Shown here piece after piece: positions 1 through 6,962 of a stretch of DNA of 10,939 bases. Positions within the stretch are counted from its first letter, which is position 1; every line of letters begins with the position of its first letter. This stretch comes from Actinomycetota bacterium (GTDB lineage: Bacteria > Actinomycetota > Acidimicrobiia > Acidimicrobiales > Aldehydirespiratoraceae), in assembly GCA_012271125.1 (NCBI GenBank), contig JAAXHB010000005.1, positions 1-10,939 of the forward strand, in the 5' to 3' direction. Both the position numbers and the translations under genes were made by a program. The notes beneath the pieces are model-generated. The model did no database searches, was not told the origin of the DNA, and saw nothing but the letters and a program-made list of their open reading frames with translations.

Positions 1-2216
1 TTGTCGTTGCCATCATCATCGTCGCCGGTGTCGACAACATCATTCTTGGTGTCGTCACCGGCGGCAGCATCATCAACGGGGGTGAGCTCCACATAGGGGC
101 CGAAGCGGCCATTGCGGGCAACCACGTCGCCTCCGGTTACGGGGTCTTTGCCAAGAACCTGACCGTTGGAAGGCATGGCTAGTAGCTCAAGTGCCTTGTC
201 GACGTCGAGCTCGTCGGGCATGACATCGGGTGCCAACGACGATGAGCGTTCGCCGTCTGACAGATACGGCCCGTATTGGCCGACTCGGACGCTGACCTCG
301 GTTCCGTCGGTGGCTTTACCCAGCGGGATCGTGTTGATAGCTCGTGCGTCGATGTCGGCGAGACGAGTTGAGACCTTGGCCTTGAGGCCGATGTCGTCGT
401 CGTGACCAAAATAAAAGCGGCGCAGCCAGGGGATGGTCTCCTCGGCACCGGCGGCGATCTGGTCGAGGTCGCTTTCCATCTCGGCGGTGAAGTCGTAGTC
501 GACCATCTTCGGGAAGTGGCGCTCGAGGAGGTTGACAACCGAAAAGGCAGTGAACGACGGAACTAGCGCCGAGCCTTTTTTCCATACATAACCACGGTCA
601 ACGATGGTGCCCATGATCGCGGCATAAGTGGAGGGGCGGCCCACACCGAGCTCTTCGAGGCGCTTGACCAGCGACGCTTCGGTGTAGCGGGCGGGGGGTT
701 TGGTCTCGTGACCTTCGGGGAGGATGCTGAGGCAGTCGACGGAGTCGCCGGCTTGGAGGGCTGGAAGGCGGCGTTCTGTGTCGTCGGTGGCAATATCTTC
801 TTTGGCTGAATCTTCGGTGGCGGCGGTGTCTTGGGAGTCGCGGGTGTCGGAGCCTTCGGTGTAGACCTCACGAAAACCAAGTTCGGTGATGACTGTTCCC
901 GAGGCGGCGAAGTCGGCGACCTGTTTTGATTTAGTCGTGCCGCGTAGGCGCAGTTGCACGGTTTCACCGACGCAGTCGGTCATTTGCGAAGCAAGGGTGC
1001 GCTTCCAGATCAGGTCGTAAACCTTGGCTTCAGATGCCTGCACCTTCTTGGCGACTTCGCTGGGGTGCTTGAACTGCTCACCTGCCGGGCGGATCGCTTC
1101 GTGAGCTTCTTGGGCGTTGGCGGATTTGGACTTGTAGACCCGTGGCGAGTCGGGCAACATGGCGGCGTTGAAATGTGTGGACACGGCCTCACGGGTGGCT
1201 TTGAGCGCTGAGTCTGACAGGGTCGTGCTGTCGGTGCGCATATAAGAGATGTATCCCTGCTCATAGAGGGACTGGGCGGCTCGCATCGCCACGGCTGCCG
1301 ACATGCCAAGCTTGCGGGCTGCTTCTTGTTGGAACGTGGACGTGATGAACGCCGGCGCTGGACGACGTCTATAAGGCTTGGACTCGCGAGACGTGACCTC
1401 ATATGCCGCTGCGGTCAACTCTCCTACGAGGCCTTGTGCGGTGTTTTCGTCGAGCCAGAGGGCGTCTTTTTGTTCGAGCTTGCCGTCAGAGCCGAAGCTT
1501 TTGCCAGTGACGAGCTTTTTGCCGTCTAGCTCGACGAGGCGGGCGGGGAAGTTTTGGCCGGCGTCAGTTGCACCTGCCGGTGGGGTGAAGTCGCCGGTGA
1601 TGCTCCACCAGACCGCAGAGGTAAATGCCATGCGCTCACGTTCACGTTCGACCACGATTCGAGTGGCGACGCTTTGAACACGCCCAGCCGAGAGCTTTGG
1701 CATGACCTTTTTCCACAAAACCGGCGAGACCTCATAGCCGTAGAGCCGGTCGAGGAGGCGTCGGGCTTCTTGGGCGTCGACTAGGCGGCGGTCTAGTTCC
1801 CGCGGCGATGCCACGGCTGCTTCGATAGCCGAACGGGTGATCTCATGAAAGACCATGCGGCGCACCGGAACTCGGGGGTTGAGAACTTCGAGAAGATGCC
1901 AGGCGATGGCTTCGCCTTCGCGGTCTTCGTCTGTGGCGAGGTAAAGCTCGGTGGCGTCACGCAGAGCTTTTTTGAGAGCGGTTATGCGGTCTTTTTTCTT
2001 GGAGTTGACTACGTAGAGCGGTTTGAAGTCGTTGTCAATGTCGATGCCCATGCGTGACCAGGGCTCGTTTTTGTATGCCGTTGGGACCTCGCTGGCGTTG
2101 GCAGGCAGGTCACGAATGTGCCCGACCGATGATTCGACCACATAGTCCGAGCCGAGGTAGGCGGAAATGGTCTTTGCTTTCGCGGGGGATTCAACTATTA
2201 CTAGTGCTTTGGCCAT
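1..2216 (-). CDS. topA: DNA topoisomerase I (type IA), C-terminus beyond window
   Basis: Type IA topoisomerase that relaxes negative supercoils by cutting and rejoining one DNA strand. The window holds 738 codons from the ATG; the C-terminal end lies outside. The N-terminal TOPRIM domain starts with VIVESPAKAKTI (catalytic Glu near residue 9) and has the acidic motif TDEDREGEA (Asp near 96 and 98). The SAGRVQSVATRIV motif lies near 177-188. The catalytic tyrosine sits in GYISYMRTDSTTLS near residue 325. GRPSTYA follows, and then C-terminal repeats of the actinobacterial kind (VGQYGPYLSDG, NGRFGPYVEL) instead of obvious zinc fingers. An Asp/Thr/Glu-rich stretch near bases 775-862 and another Asp-rich one at the window edge (bases 1-80) look like low-complexity insertions. 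The start is well supported: AAGAGG (2224-2229) lies 7 bases before the ATG. NhaA lies 97 bases upstream on the same strand. Confidence 0.97.
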   Translation of the reverse strand, partial: MAKALVIVESPAKAKTISAYLGSDYVVESSVGHIRDLPANASEVPTAYKNEPWSRMGIDIDNDFKPLYVVNSKKKDRITALKKALRDATELYLATDEDREGEAIAWHLLEVLNPRVPVRRMVFHEITRSAIEAAVASPRELDRRLVDAQEARRLLDRLYGYEVSPVLWKKVMPKLSAGRVQSVATRIVVERERERMAFTSAVWWSITGDFTPPAGATDAGQNFPARLVELDGKKLVTGKSFGSDGKLEQKDALWLDENTAQGLVGELTAAAYEVTSRESKPYRRRPAPAFITSTFQQEAARKLGMSAAVAMRAAQSLYEQGYISYMRTDSTTLSDSALKATREAVSTHFNAAMLPDSPRVYKSKSANAQEAHEAIRPAGEQFKHPSEVAKKVQASEAKVYDLIWKRTLASQMTDCVGETVQLRLRGTTKSKQVADFAASGTVITELGFREVYTEGSDTRDSQDTAATEDSAKEDIATDDTERRLPALQAGDSVDCLSILPEGHETKPPARYTEASLVKRLEELGVGRPSTYAAIMGTIVDRGYVWKKGSALVPSFTAFSVVNLLERHFPKMVDYDFTAEMESDLDQIAAGAEETIPWLRRFYFGHDDDIGLKAKVSTRLADIDARAINTIPLGKATDGTEVSVRVGQYGPYLSDGERSSSLAPDVMPDELDVDKALELLAMPSNGQVLGKDPVTGGDVVARNGRFGPYVELTPVDDAAAGDDTKNDVVDTGDDDDGND

Positions 2217-2313
2217 TTATGTGCCTCTTGTAGTGCGGACAGGGCCGAGATGATGTTGTGGGATGATGTTGTCGTCGTTGTCGTAAGTGTTGTCGTTTGT
2301 TGTGGGTTGATCC
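2217..2313 (-). other. nhaA-topA intergenic region with GAC/AAC simple repeats
   Basis: These 97 bases between the nhaA stop and the topA start are dominated, on the minus strand, by irregular GACAAC/ACAAC triplet-like repeats (about 2257-2310). The topA ribosome-binding site AAGAGG is at 2224-2229. I see no convincing hairpin terminator and no good promoter, so topA may be cotranscribed with nhaA. The same GAC/AAC flavour occurs inside neighbouring genes as Asp/Asn-rich inserts. Confidence 0.5.
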
Positions 2314-3774
2314 TTAATCGGTGGTTGACCGGGATCGGATTTCGTCTAGGGAGTCGGCTGAATTCGCTGTATTTGTAGCAGGTGTATCCATTGGATCTGT
2401 TGATTTCGGCATTGGGGACTTTGATAGCGTGAGAATAGTCACGCCAAGCACTGCGGCTGCGACAGATGCCACTAGCACGCCGATTTTTGCTTCCGAAATC
2501 AGGTCGGTTGCGCCGAACTCGAGCTTGGCAATGAACAGCGAAACGGTGAAGCCAATTCCGGCAATGGCGCTGATGCCGGTGAGCTTTGCCCAGTTGACTC
2601 CGGCGGGCAGAGAGCACAGTTTTGCCTTCACGCCGAGCCATGAAAATGCGGAGATTCCGATGACTTTTCCGGCGACGAGTCCTAAGACGATGCCGATGGT
2701 GAGGTCCGATGTTGCCGCGGCTTTGATTGATTCGCCGGAGAGTTCCACGCCAGCGTTTGCTAGGGCGAATAAGGGAATGATGACGAAGCTGGTCCAGGGG
2801 TGGAGGAGGTTTTCGAGTCGGTCGGCGACTGATACTCGTTCACGTAATTGGAATGAGGCGCGGCGCATAATGGGGGCACTCATCCCGGCTCGGGTTGCGT
2901 CAGCGGCGTGGCTGGCGGCTTCGGCGTTGATGGCGGTTTCGGCGATGGATTGGGCTTGCCTGGCGCTGAGCAGGGGTTTGGCAGGTGTGAACAGGCCGAG
3001 AATTACGCCTGCGATGGTTGCGTGGACACCTGATCTGTAGGCGGCGTACCAGAGGAATATGCCAATTAGCACATAGGCGGGTGAGTACCAGATTCGGGCG
3101 ATGCGCATTGCTGCGATTACTCCGACGGCGATGGCGGCGGCGAGCAGCCATTGGCTTGAGAGTTCGTCGGTGTAGAAGATGGCGATGACAAGGATTGCGC
3201 CGATGTCGTCGACGATGGCGAGGGTCAGCAGGAAGAGTTTGAGCGCGGCGGGTACTCGGTTGCCGAGCAGTGAAACGATGCCGAGGGCGAAGGCGATGTC
3301 GGTTGCCATGGGGATGCCCCAGCCTGAGGAGCCGGGGCCGCCGGCGTTGAGTATGGCAAATAGTGCCGCGGGGACGACCATGCCGCCGAGGGCGCCGATT
3401 ATTGGCAGGGCTGCTGCGGATGGTTTTTTGAGGTCGCCGACGACGAATTCTCGCTTGACTTCCATGCCGACCACGAAGAAGAAGACGGCCATGAGGGCGT
3501 CGTTTATCCAGTGTTCGAGGGTTTGGTCGATGAGGACGGTGTTGCCGACAACGATGCTGAGGTGGCCGTCGACTAGGTCGTGATAGGAGTGTGGCCACAG
3601 GTTTCCCCAGATCAAAGCGACGACGGTGGCGACAAGCAGGACAACGCCGCCGGCGGCTTCGATATGGACGAAACGGACGATGGGGCGTCCGACCCAGCGG
3701 CTTAGCCCGCGCTCGCGTCCGAGCCAGGTGCGGGCTTGGTACCAGAGATCTTGGGAAGTGTCTGCGGCTTTAAT
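2314..3774 (-). CDS. nhaA: Na+/H+ antiporter NhaA, start codon uncertain
   Basis: Integral membrane antiporter that exports Na+ in exchange for H+. The core reads HWINDALMAVFFFVVGMEVKRE, GWGIPMATDIAFALGI, LAIVDDIGAILVIAIFY (the paired aspartates equivalent to E. coli Asp163/Asp164), SGVHATIAGVILG, LHPWTSFVIIPLFALANAGV and ISAIAGIGFTVSLFIAKLEF. About ten hydrophobic segments are visible. The only canonical start is a TTG at 3615, but the bases upstream continue the family: RPIVRFVHIEAAGGVVLLVA followed by TVVALIWGN is a clear first NhaA membrane segment. The frame has no ATG, GTG or TTG from 3616 back to the stop of the previous gene. I placed the start provisionally at an ATT (3774-3772), giving 486 residues; CTG at 3639 or a longer extension is also possible. 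The C-terminal tail (SSADSLDEIRSR-like, Ser/Thr/Asp-rich) is beyond the membrane domain. Product is secure; start is not. Confidence 0.93.
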   Translation of the reverse strand: MKAADTSQDLWYQARTWLGRERGLSRWVGRPIVRFVHIEAAGGVVLLVATVVALIWGNLWPHSYHDLVDGHLSIVVGNTVLIDQTLEHWINDALMAVFFFVVGMEVKREFVVGDLKKPSAAALPIIGALGGMVVPAALFAILNAGGPGSSGWGIPMATDIAFALGIVSLLGNRVPAALKLFLLTLAIVDDIGAILVIAIFYTDELSSQWLLAAAIAVGVIAAMRIARIWYSPAYVLIGIFLWYAAYRSGVHATIAGVILGLFTPAKPLLSARQAQSIAETAINAEAASHAADATRAGMSAPIMRRASFQLRERVSVADRLENLLHPWTSFVIIPLFALANAGVELSGESIKAAATSDLTIGIVLGLVAGKVIGISAFSWLGVKAKLCSLPAGVNWAKLTGISAIAGIGFTVSLFIAKLEFGATDLISEAKIGVLVASVAAAVLGVTILTLSKSPMPKSTDPMDTPATNTANSADSLDEIRSRSTTD

Positions 3775-3852
3775 GGGAGTAGGGGGTCGTTGGTGGGCTG
3801 GATGGGTTGGCGGACGGAATTGGCGGCTGGAGTCGGGCGAGCTGGGCGACGC

Positions 3853-4359
3853 CTAGCTATCGGCCTTGTCGCGATTAGCGGATGCGTGCAGGATTAGGCG
3901 CACCTCGGTGCCGTCGGGACCTGATTGGAACTCGGACTCGTCGGCCAGCATGCGCATGAGCGTGACACCGAGGCCTGATTCGTGAAGTAAGCGATCCGGT
4001 GATTCGGGTGGTGGCAGCGCGGGCAGCGAGTCGGGGTCAAAGCCTGGGCCTTGGTCATGGATAACTAGGGTGACGGCGTTGTCTTTTGCTTGACACCAGA
4101 TGCGGATGTGGTGGGTCAGACCGGCTTCTATGTGGGCTTCAACGGCGTTGGTTGCGGCTTCGGTGACGACTAGGGCGAGGTCTGCGATTCGGTCTTCATC
4201 GAGAGCGGGCTCTAGTTCGGCGGCAGCGGAGACAATTTGGCGGATGAAGGGCACAAAGATGACGTCGGCGGGTACCGACAGGGAGATTTCGATGCCGCGT
4301 TCAACGTCTAGGGTCGTGGCGGTAGCTGTGGCAGATTCCGGCGTGCCCGATGCGGTCAT
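3853..4359 (-). CDS. RsbW-like anti-sigma factor / serine kinase (GHKL ATPase)
   Basis: 168-residue GHKL/HATPase_c protein of the RsbW/SpoIIAB type, which binds a sigma factor and phosphorylates a STAS-domain antagonist. The ATP-binding boxes are visible: N-box LVVTEAATNAVEAHIEAG (about residues 63-80), G1 box VIHDQGPGFDP (about 98-108) and G2-like ESGLGVTLMRMLADE (about 127-141). The C-terminal strand is GTEVRLIL. The ATG start lies 24 bases after the stop of the STAS gene, so the two are probably one transcript and act as a pair. No sigma factor gene follows; nhaA does. The TAG stop (3855-3853) is in the same frame as nhaA and no further stop separates them. Whether it is an active kinase or only an anti-sigma binder cannot be told from sequence. 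The order resembles the bldG-orf3 pair of Streptomyces, so an ORF3-like role is my inference. Confidence 0.88.
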   Translation of the reverse strand: MTASGTPESATATATTLDVERGIEISLSVPADVIFVPFIRQIVSAAAELEPALDEDRIADLALVVTEAATNAVEAHIEAGLTHHIRIWCQAKDNAVTLVIHDQGPGFDPDSLPALPPPESPDRLLHESGLGVTLMRMLADESEFQSGPDGTEVRLILHASANRDKADS

Positions 4360-4383
4360 CAGTGCGTGAGGCTAGTGCACGCC

Positions 4384-4719
4384 TTAATCGTTTCGCAAAA
4401 CTTCGGCGAGGTCGTCACCGACAACCATTGCTTGATCGAGCTTGCACATTTCCATTACGCGACGCACTGGGGAGGCACCGCAGACCACTCGCAATTCGCC
4501 GTCTTGTTGGCGACAACGCTTGAGGACTCCGATGATCGCGCCGAGCCCGATTGAGTCGATGAAGTCGACCCGTGACAGGTCAATGACGATGTGGTTTTGG
4601 CCGGCGCTGCTGGCTGAAACGGCAGCGTTACGTAGTTCAGGCGCGCCGAAGGTGTCAAGCTCGCCGTCGACGGTGAGCACCAGCCAAGGGTCATAGGCAT
4701 GTGTCAGGACCGAAACCAC
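4384..4719 (-). CDS. Anti-sigma factor antagonist, STAS domain (RsbV/BldG-like)
   Basis: 111-residue single-domain STAS protein. Family knowledge: the unphosphorylated form binds the RsbW-type partner and frees the sigma factor; phosphorylation of a conserved serine turns it off. The key motif VDFIDSIGLGAIIG is present, with the predicted phospho-acceptor at Ser56. The opening strand LVLTVDGELDTFGAPEL and the strand LRVVCGASPVRRV also fit the fold. The start is GTG at 4719; upstream there is a TAG at 4740-4738 and no other usual start. The Shine-Dalgarno is poor. Its length is close to that of BldG, and it precedes the likely cognate RsbW-like gene by 24 bases. It follows the tad operon by 73 bases on the same strand, so read-through from the pilus genes is possible. 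A promoter of its own is not evident. Confidence 0.92.
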   Translation of the reverse strand: MVSVLTHAYDPWLVLTVDGELDTFGAPELRNAAVSASSAGQNHIVIDLSRVDFIDSIGLGAIIGVLKRCRQQDGELRVVCGASPVRRVMEMCKLDQAMVVGDDLAEVLRND

Positions 4720-4775
4720 AGAGCTAACCGTAGCGACCTAGAAACCTGTGCGACCGTTGATCATCATGTGACATC

Positions 4776-4809
4776 TCAGTGAGCAGGAAGGGTCAGTGAG
4801 CAGGAAGGG
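4776..4809. repeat. Perfect 17-bp tandem duplication over the tadE stop codon
   Basis: TCAGTGAGCAGGAAGGG occurs at 4776-4792 and again at 4793-4809 with no mismatch. The second copy contains the last codons and the TGA stop of tadE on the minus strand; the first copy is an exact duplicate just after it. The unit length is not a multiple of three, and it does no harm because it lies past the stop. It looks recent. Confidence 0.9.
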
Positions 4810-5254
4810 CTGGCGTGGAAGGTGTGACAGATGTCTCAAGCAACATAGTGGCTTGTTCGGTGATGACAAAGTCTCCGACCAGGGCACCGACGACGGGCAC
4901 ATTGGTTGGGTCGGTGTAGGTCATCGTGACCGTGACCTTGCCACCGGCTCTTGAGGTTTCTATGTTGATCCGGTCTTTGGGTAGTCCAGCGGATTGCTGG
5001 GCGGCGTCTGTGATTTGGGTGTCGCTAGCGCCGATAGCTGCTTGGCGTACCGCGTCGTGAACGCCGGTGGCAACCTTTGCCGGCAGTCGTGCTACCACTG
5101 CGACCTGGATCATCACCAGGATCATCAGCGCGAACACAGGCAAGGTGAGAGCAAGCTCGACGGTTGACTGACCTGTGTCGTTGCAGACGTCGTTGCCGTT
5201 GCAGACGTCGTTGCCGGAGTCGTTGTCGGCAAGTTGACCACTGGGGTAGGGCAC
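4793..5254 (-). CDS. tadE: TadE-like minor pilin / pseudopilin
   Basis: 153-residue TadE family protein, a minor subunit or assembly factor of Flp (type IVb) pili. A hydrophilic leader of 28 residues ends in a type IVb-like processing motif GQSTVELALTLP: cleavage after Gly28 would put Glu at +5 of the mature chain. One membrane segment follows (about residues 34-56), then the usual periplasmic part with VHDAVRQAA, typical of TadE proteins. The leader is odd: an exact 18-bp tandem repeat gives two GNDVCN units with two cysteines. The GTG start (5254-5252) shares its first base with the TAG stop of the Flp pilin gene, which points to translational coupling; the 1-base overlap decides the start, although a shorter leader cannot be excluded. 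In M. tuberculosis a TadE-like gene holds the same place (Rv3655c, from memory). Confidence 0.85.
   Translation of the reverse strand: MPYPSGQLADNDSGNDVCNGNDVCNDTGQSTVELALTLPVFALMILVMIQVAVVARLPAKVATGVHDAVRQAAIGASDTQITDAAQQSAGLPKDRINIETSRAGGKVTVTMTYTDPTNVPVVGALVGDFVITEQATMLLETSVTPSTPALPAH
5180..5215. repeat. 18-bp perfect tandem repeat in the tadE leader
   Basis: GTTGCAGACGTCGTTGCC is present at 5180-5197 and 5198-5215 without mismatch. On the minus strand it encodes GNDVCN twice, inside the pre-sequence that should be removed on processing. It keeps the reading frame. Confidence 0.92.
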
Positions 5255-5445
5255 TAATTGACCATTCCGCTGATGGTGCCCAGCATTTGATCAAGCAGTG
5301 AGCCGACTGAGCCGGAGTTGGTTGCCCAGGTCAGCAACATGATGGCGACGGTGGCTGCGCCGACTATTACAAGGGCGTATTCGGCTGTTGCCTGCCCGAG
5401 GTCTTGGCGGAGCTTGTGGATGCCAAATTGGTGGATTTTTCTCAT
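5254..5445 (-). CDS. flp: Flp-type pilin, TadE-adjacent (DUF4244-like)
   Basis: 63-residue small pilin, the expected main subunit of the Tad pilus. The leader MRKIHQFGIHKLRQDLG is positively charged and is followed by QATAEYALVIVGAATVAIML. This fits the Flp class processing site (cleavage after Gly17, Glu at +5, Tyr at +6 of the mature protein). A single hydrophobic helix covers about residues 24-41, followed by a short tail ending in ISGMVN. I chose ATG 5445 because AAAGGA (5453-5458) lies 7 bases upstream and the chain then has the usual Flp length. A start at 5511 would add 22 residues of Pro/Asn-rich sequence ahead of a good ribosome-binding site and is unlikely. The stop overlaps the GTG of tadE by one base. 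Position between tadC and tadE matches the actinobacterial layout, where this slot is usually annotated DUF4244. Confidence 0.87.
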   Translation of the reverse strand: MRKIHQFGIHKLRQDLGQATAEYALVIVGAATVAIMLLTWATNSGSVGSLLDQMLGTISGMVN

Positions 5446-5511
5446 TTGAGGTTCCTTTCTGGTAGGTGGGTTGTTTGGTGGGTGGTTGCCTATTTGGTAA
5501 GTAGTTGCCAA
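5446..5511 (-). other. tadC-flp spacer with ribosome-binding site of the pilin
   Basis: This 66-base gap carries the sequence AGAAAGGA (5453-5460) 7 bases before the flp ATG. The rest, read on the minus strand, is rich in ACC/AAC/CCA triplets and purine-poor. It is the longest spacer between tadA and tadE. An extra internal promoter or RNA processing site for high pilin expression would be reasonable here, but I see no clear -10/-35 pair. Confidence 0.45.
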
Positions 5512-6276
5512 TTAAGTAGGTAGTTGGAGGTCGGCGATTGAGCCGACTAGTAGGGGCACGACCGTTAGCAGTCCGAAGGCTGGGAAGATGCAAAACACCA
5601 GCGGGAACAGCATCATCACCGGCACTCGGTTCACGGCTTCGGTTGCGCGGGTCTTGCGGCGAAGATGGGCTTCGTCGGCGACGCGCTCTAGTGCTGGTGC
5701 TAGGGCGACGCCGTCGTTTTCGGCAGCGGTGAGCGCATATATAAAGGAGTTGACGCTGGCACCAAAGCGCGATCTGAGGCGTGCTAAGGCGTCTACAAAT
5801 GGTTCGCCGGCTGCGTTGCGGCGCAATACGCCTTCTAGTTCGGAGCGAAATGGCTCGGGTGAGCGTGGTGCTACTGCTGCGGTGGCTGCCAAGGCACTGC
5901 AACCGGCACCGACGACTAAGAGATAGAGGTCGATTACGTCAGGTAAGGCACGTTCAACTAGGCGGGTTTGATTGCGGCGACGTGAGCTTTTTCGTGTTCG
6001 AATTGTCACAAATCCGGCGACTGCGACGATTATGGCGAACATTGGATCGAGGCTTAAGGCGGCACCGACGGCAGAGAGCACGAAGAGTCCAGAGAGGTGC
6101 TCGTCTTCGGGAGCTGCGCCGAAAAGTTTGCCCAAGCGTTTGATGGCACGTCTGATCTTTGGTGTGCGAGTTGATTGGGTGCTTAGGCGTGAGCGAACAC
6201 CGCGTCGGTTGCGTCCGGTGGTGACGATCAGCGCAAAAACCAAAGCAGCAATAACCGCACCGGTGGTTATGCCCAT
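5512..6276 (-). CDS. tadC: TadC-like inner membrane platform protein (T2SSF)
   Basis: 254-residue GspF/T2SSF domain protein, one of two membrane platform subunits that couple the TadA ATPase to pilus assembly. It has an N-terminal membrane segment (MGITTGAVIAALVFALIV), a basic linker, two further hydrophobic stretches (LSGLFVLSAVGAALSL; MFAIIVAVAGFVTI), the cytoplasmic domain with LVERALPDVIDLYLLVVGAG, RSRFGASVNSFIYALTAAEN and GVALAPALERVADEAHLRRK, and a C-terminal hydrophobic pair (VPVMMLFPLVFCIFPAFGLL). ATG 6276 is preferred: AGGGG (6284-6288) stands 7 bases upstream, and the gene then overlaps the end of tadB by 10 bases. An upstream ATG at 6309 has no useful ribosome-binding site. Gene order TadB then TadC agrees with other tad operons. 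Confidence 0.9.
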   Translation of the reverse strand: MGITTGAVIAALVFALIVTTGRNRRGVRSRLSTQSTRTPKIRRAIKRLGKLFGAAPEDEHLSGLFVLSAVGAALSLDPMFAIIVAVAGFVTIRTRKSSRRRNQTRLVERALPDVIDLYLLVVGAGCSALAATAAVAPRSPEPFRSELEGVLRRNAAGEPFVDALARLRSRFGASVNSFIYALTAAENDGVALAPALERVADEAHLRRKTRATEAVNRVPVMMLFPLVFCIFPAFGLLTVVPLLVGSIADLQLPT

Positions 6277-6962
6277 GATGCGACCCCTGCTGTGAGGCGC
6301 GACATCCACCAGAGCCCAAGAAGTTCCAGAGTGATGCCAAGAACTAACGCGACCAGTCCTATAGGTGTTGTGAACAGGATTGACAGTGCCTGAGGGTCGG
6401 CGGTCGTGATCAAGATGCCAAAACCGATTGGTGCTAGGCCTACCACTAGGCCTGACATTCGGGTTTGAGCCGTTAGGGCACGAATTTCGTCGGCAAGGGA
6501 TTGGCGTTGGCGGATAGTGGCAGCGGCTCGGTCGAGACTTGCCGCCATTGAAGCGCCTGACTGATGACCCAGGACTAGAAGTGCTGCCAACTTTGTGCGG
6601 TCACGGGCCAGAGAATGTTTTTGGCTCCAAGGATCAAGGGCGTCGCCGAGTGTGACACCTCCCTGGAGTCGCTCCACTACGCCATCAAGTTCTGCTGCGG
6701 GGACTTCATGAGCGGTGTGCTCTAGGGCGGTTCGCACAGAGGCACCGGCACGAATTGAACGTGCGATGAGTTCCACAGCGGTAGGTATTGCTTCGGCGGT
6801 GGTGGAACGATTCATGCGACGCTTTATTGCCTGTTGAAGTGGTTTGATGAGACGTCTAGTGATGGAGCTTTTGCCTCGTGAGCGTTTTCCGCCTAACTCT
6901 GGCGCAGGTGCGAACACCAGATAGGCACACAGGGCGGCAACTACGGCGTTTATTGCAGGCAT
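6267..6962 (-). CDS. tadB: TadB-like inner membrane platform protein (T2SSF)
   Basis: 231-residue T2SSF domain protein and likely partner of TadC in the membrane platform of the pilus machine. An N-terminal membrane segment (INAVVAALCAYLVF) is followed by a basic cytoplasmic part, the T2SSF core (AVELIARSIRAGASVRTALE; VERLQGGVTLGDALDPW; LAALLVLGHQSGASMAASLD; LADEIRALTAQTRMSGLVVG) and hydrophobic C-terminal segments (LAPIGFGILITTA; IGLVALVLGITLELLGLWWM). I chose ATG 6962: its A is the last base of the TAA stop of tadA (TAATG), a classic coupling arrangement, and the membrane segment starts right after it. A start at 7001 would add 13 residues inside tadA and is less likely. Confidence 0.9.
   Translation of the reverse strand: MPAINAVVAALCAYLVFAPAPELGGKRSRGKSSITRRLIKPLQQAIKRRMNRSTTAEAIPTAVELIARSIRAGASVRTALEHTAHEVPAAELDGVVERLQGGVTLGDALDPWSQKHSLARDRTKLAALLVLGHQSGASMAASLDRAAATIRQRQSLADEIRALTAQTRMSGLVVGLAPIGFGILITTADPQALSILFTTPIGLVALVLGITLELLGLWWMSRLTAGVASWA

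Noticed and set aside
563..967. Other minus-strand frames within topA (for example 134 codons here)
   Set aside because: They overlap the topA frame that contains all type IA topoisomerase motifs; proline-rich translation is typical of an out-of-frame shadow.
2321..3040. 239-residue plus-strand open frame
   Set aside because: It lies wholly antisense to nhaA, whose minus-strand frame has unmistakable family motifs. The plus translation shows no recognisable domain and is a codon-bias shadow.
4720..4750. SigB/SigF-type promoter (GGTTTC ... GGTTAG, minus strand) before the STAS gene
   Set aside because: The spacing between the two elements is about 11 bases, too short for the family, and the -10 match is poor.
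6277..6309. Start of tadC at 6309
   Set aside because: It has no suitable ribosome-binding site; ATG 6276 has AGGGG at the right distance and begins just before the first membrane segment.
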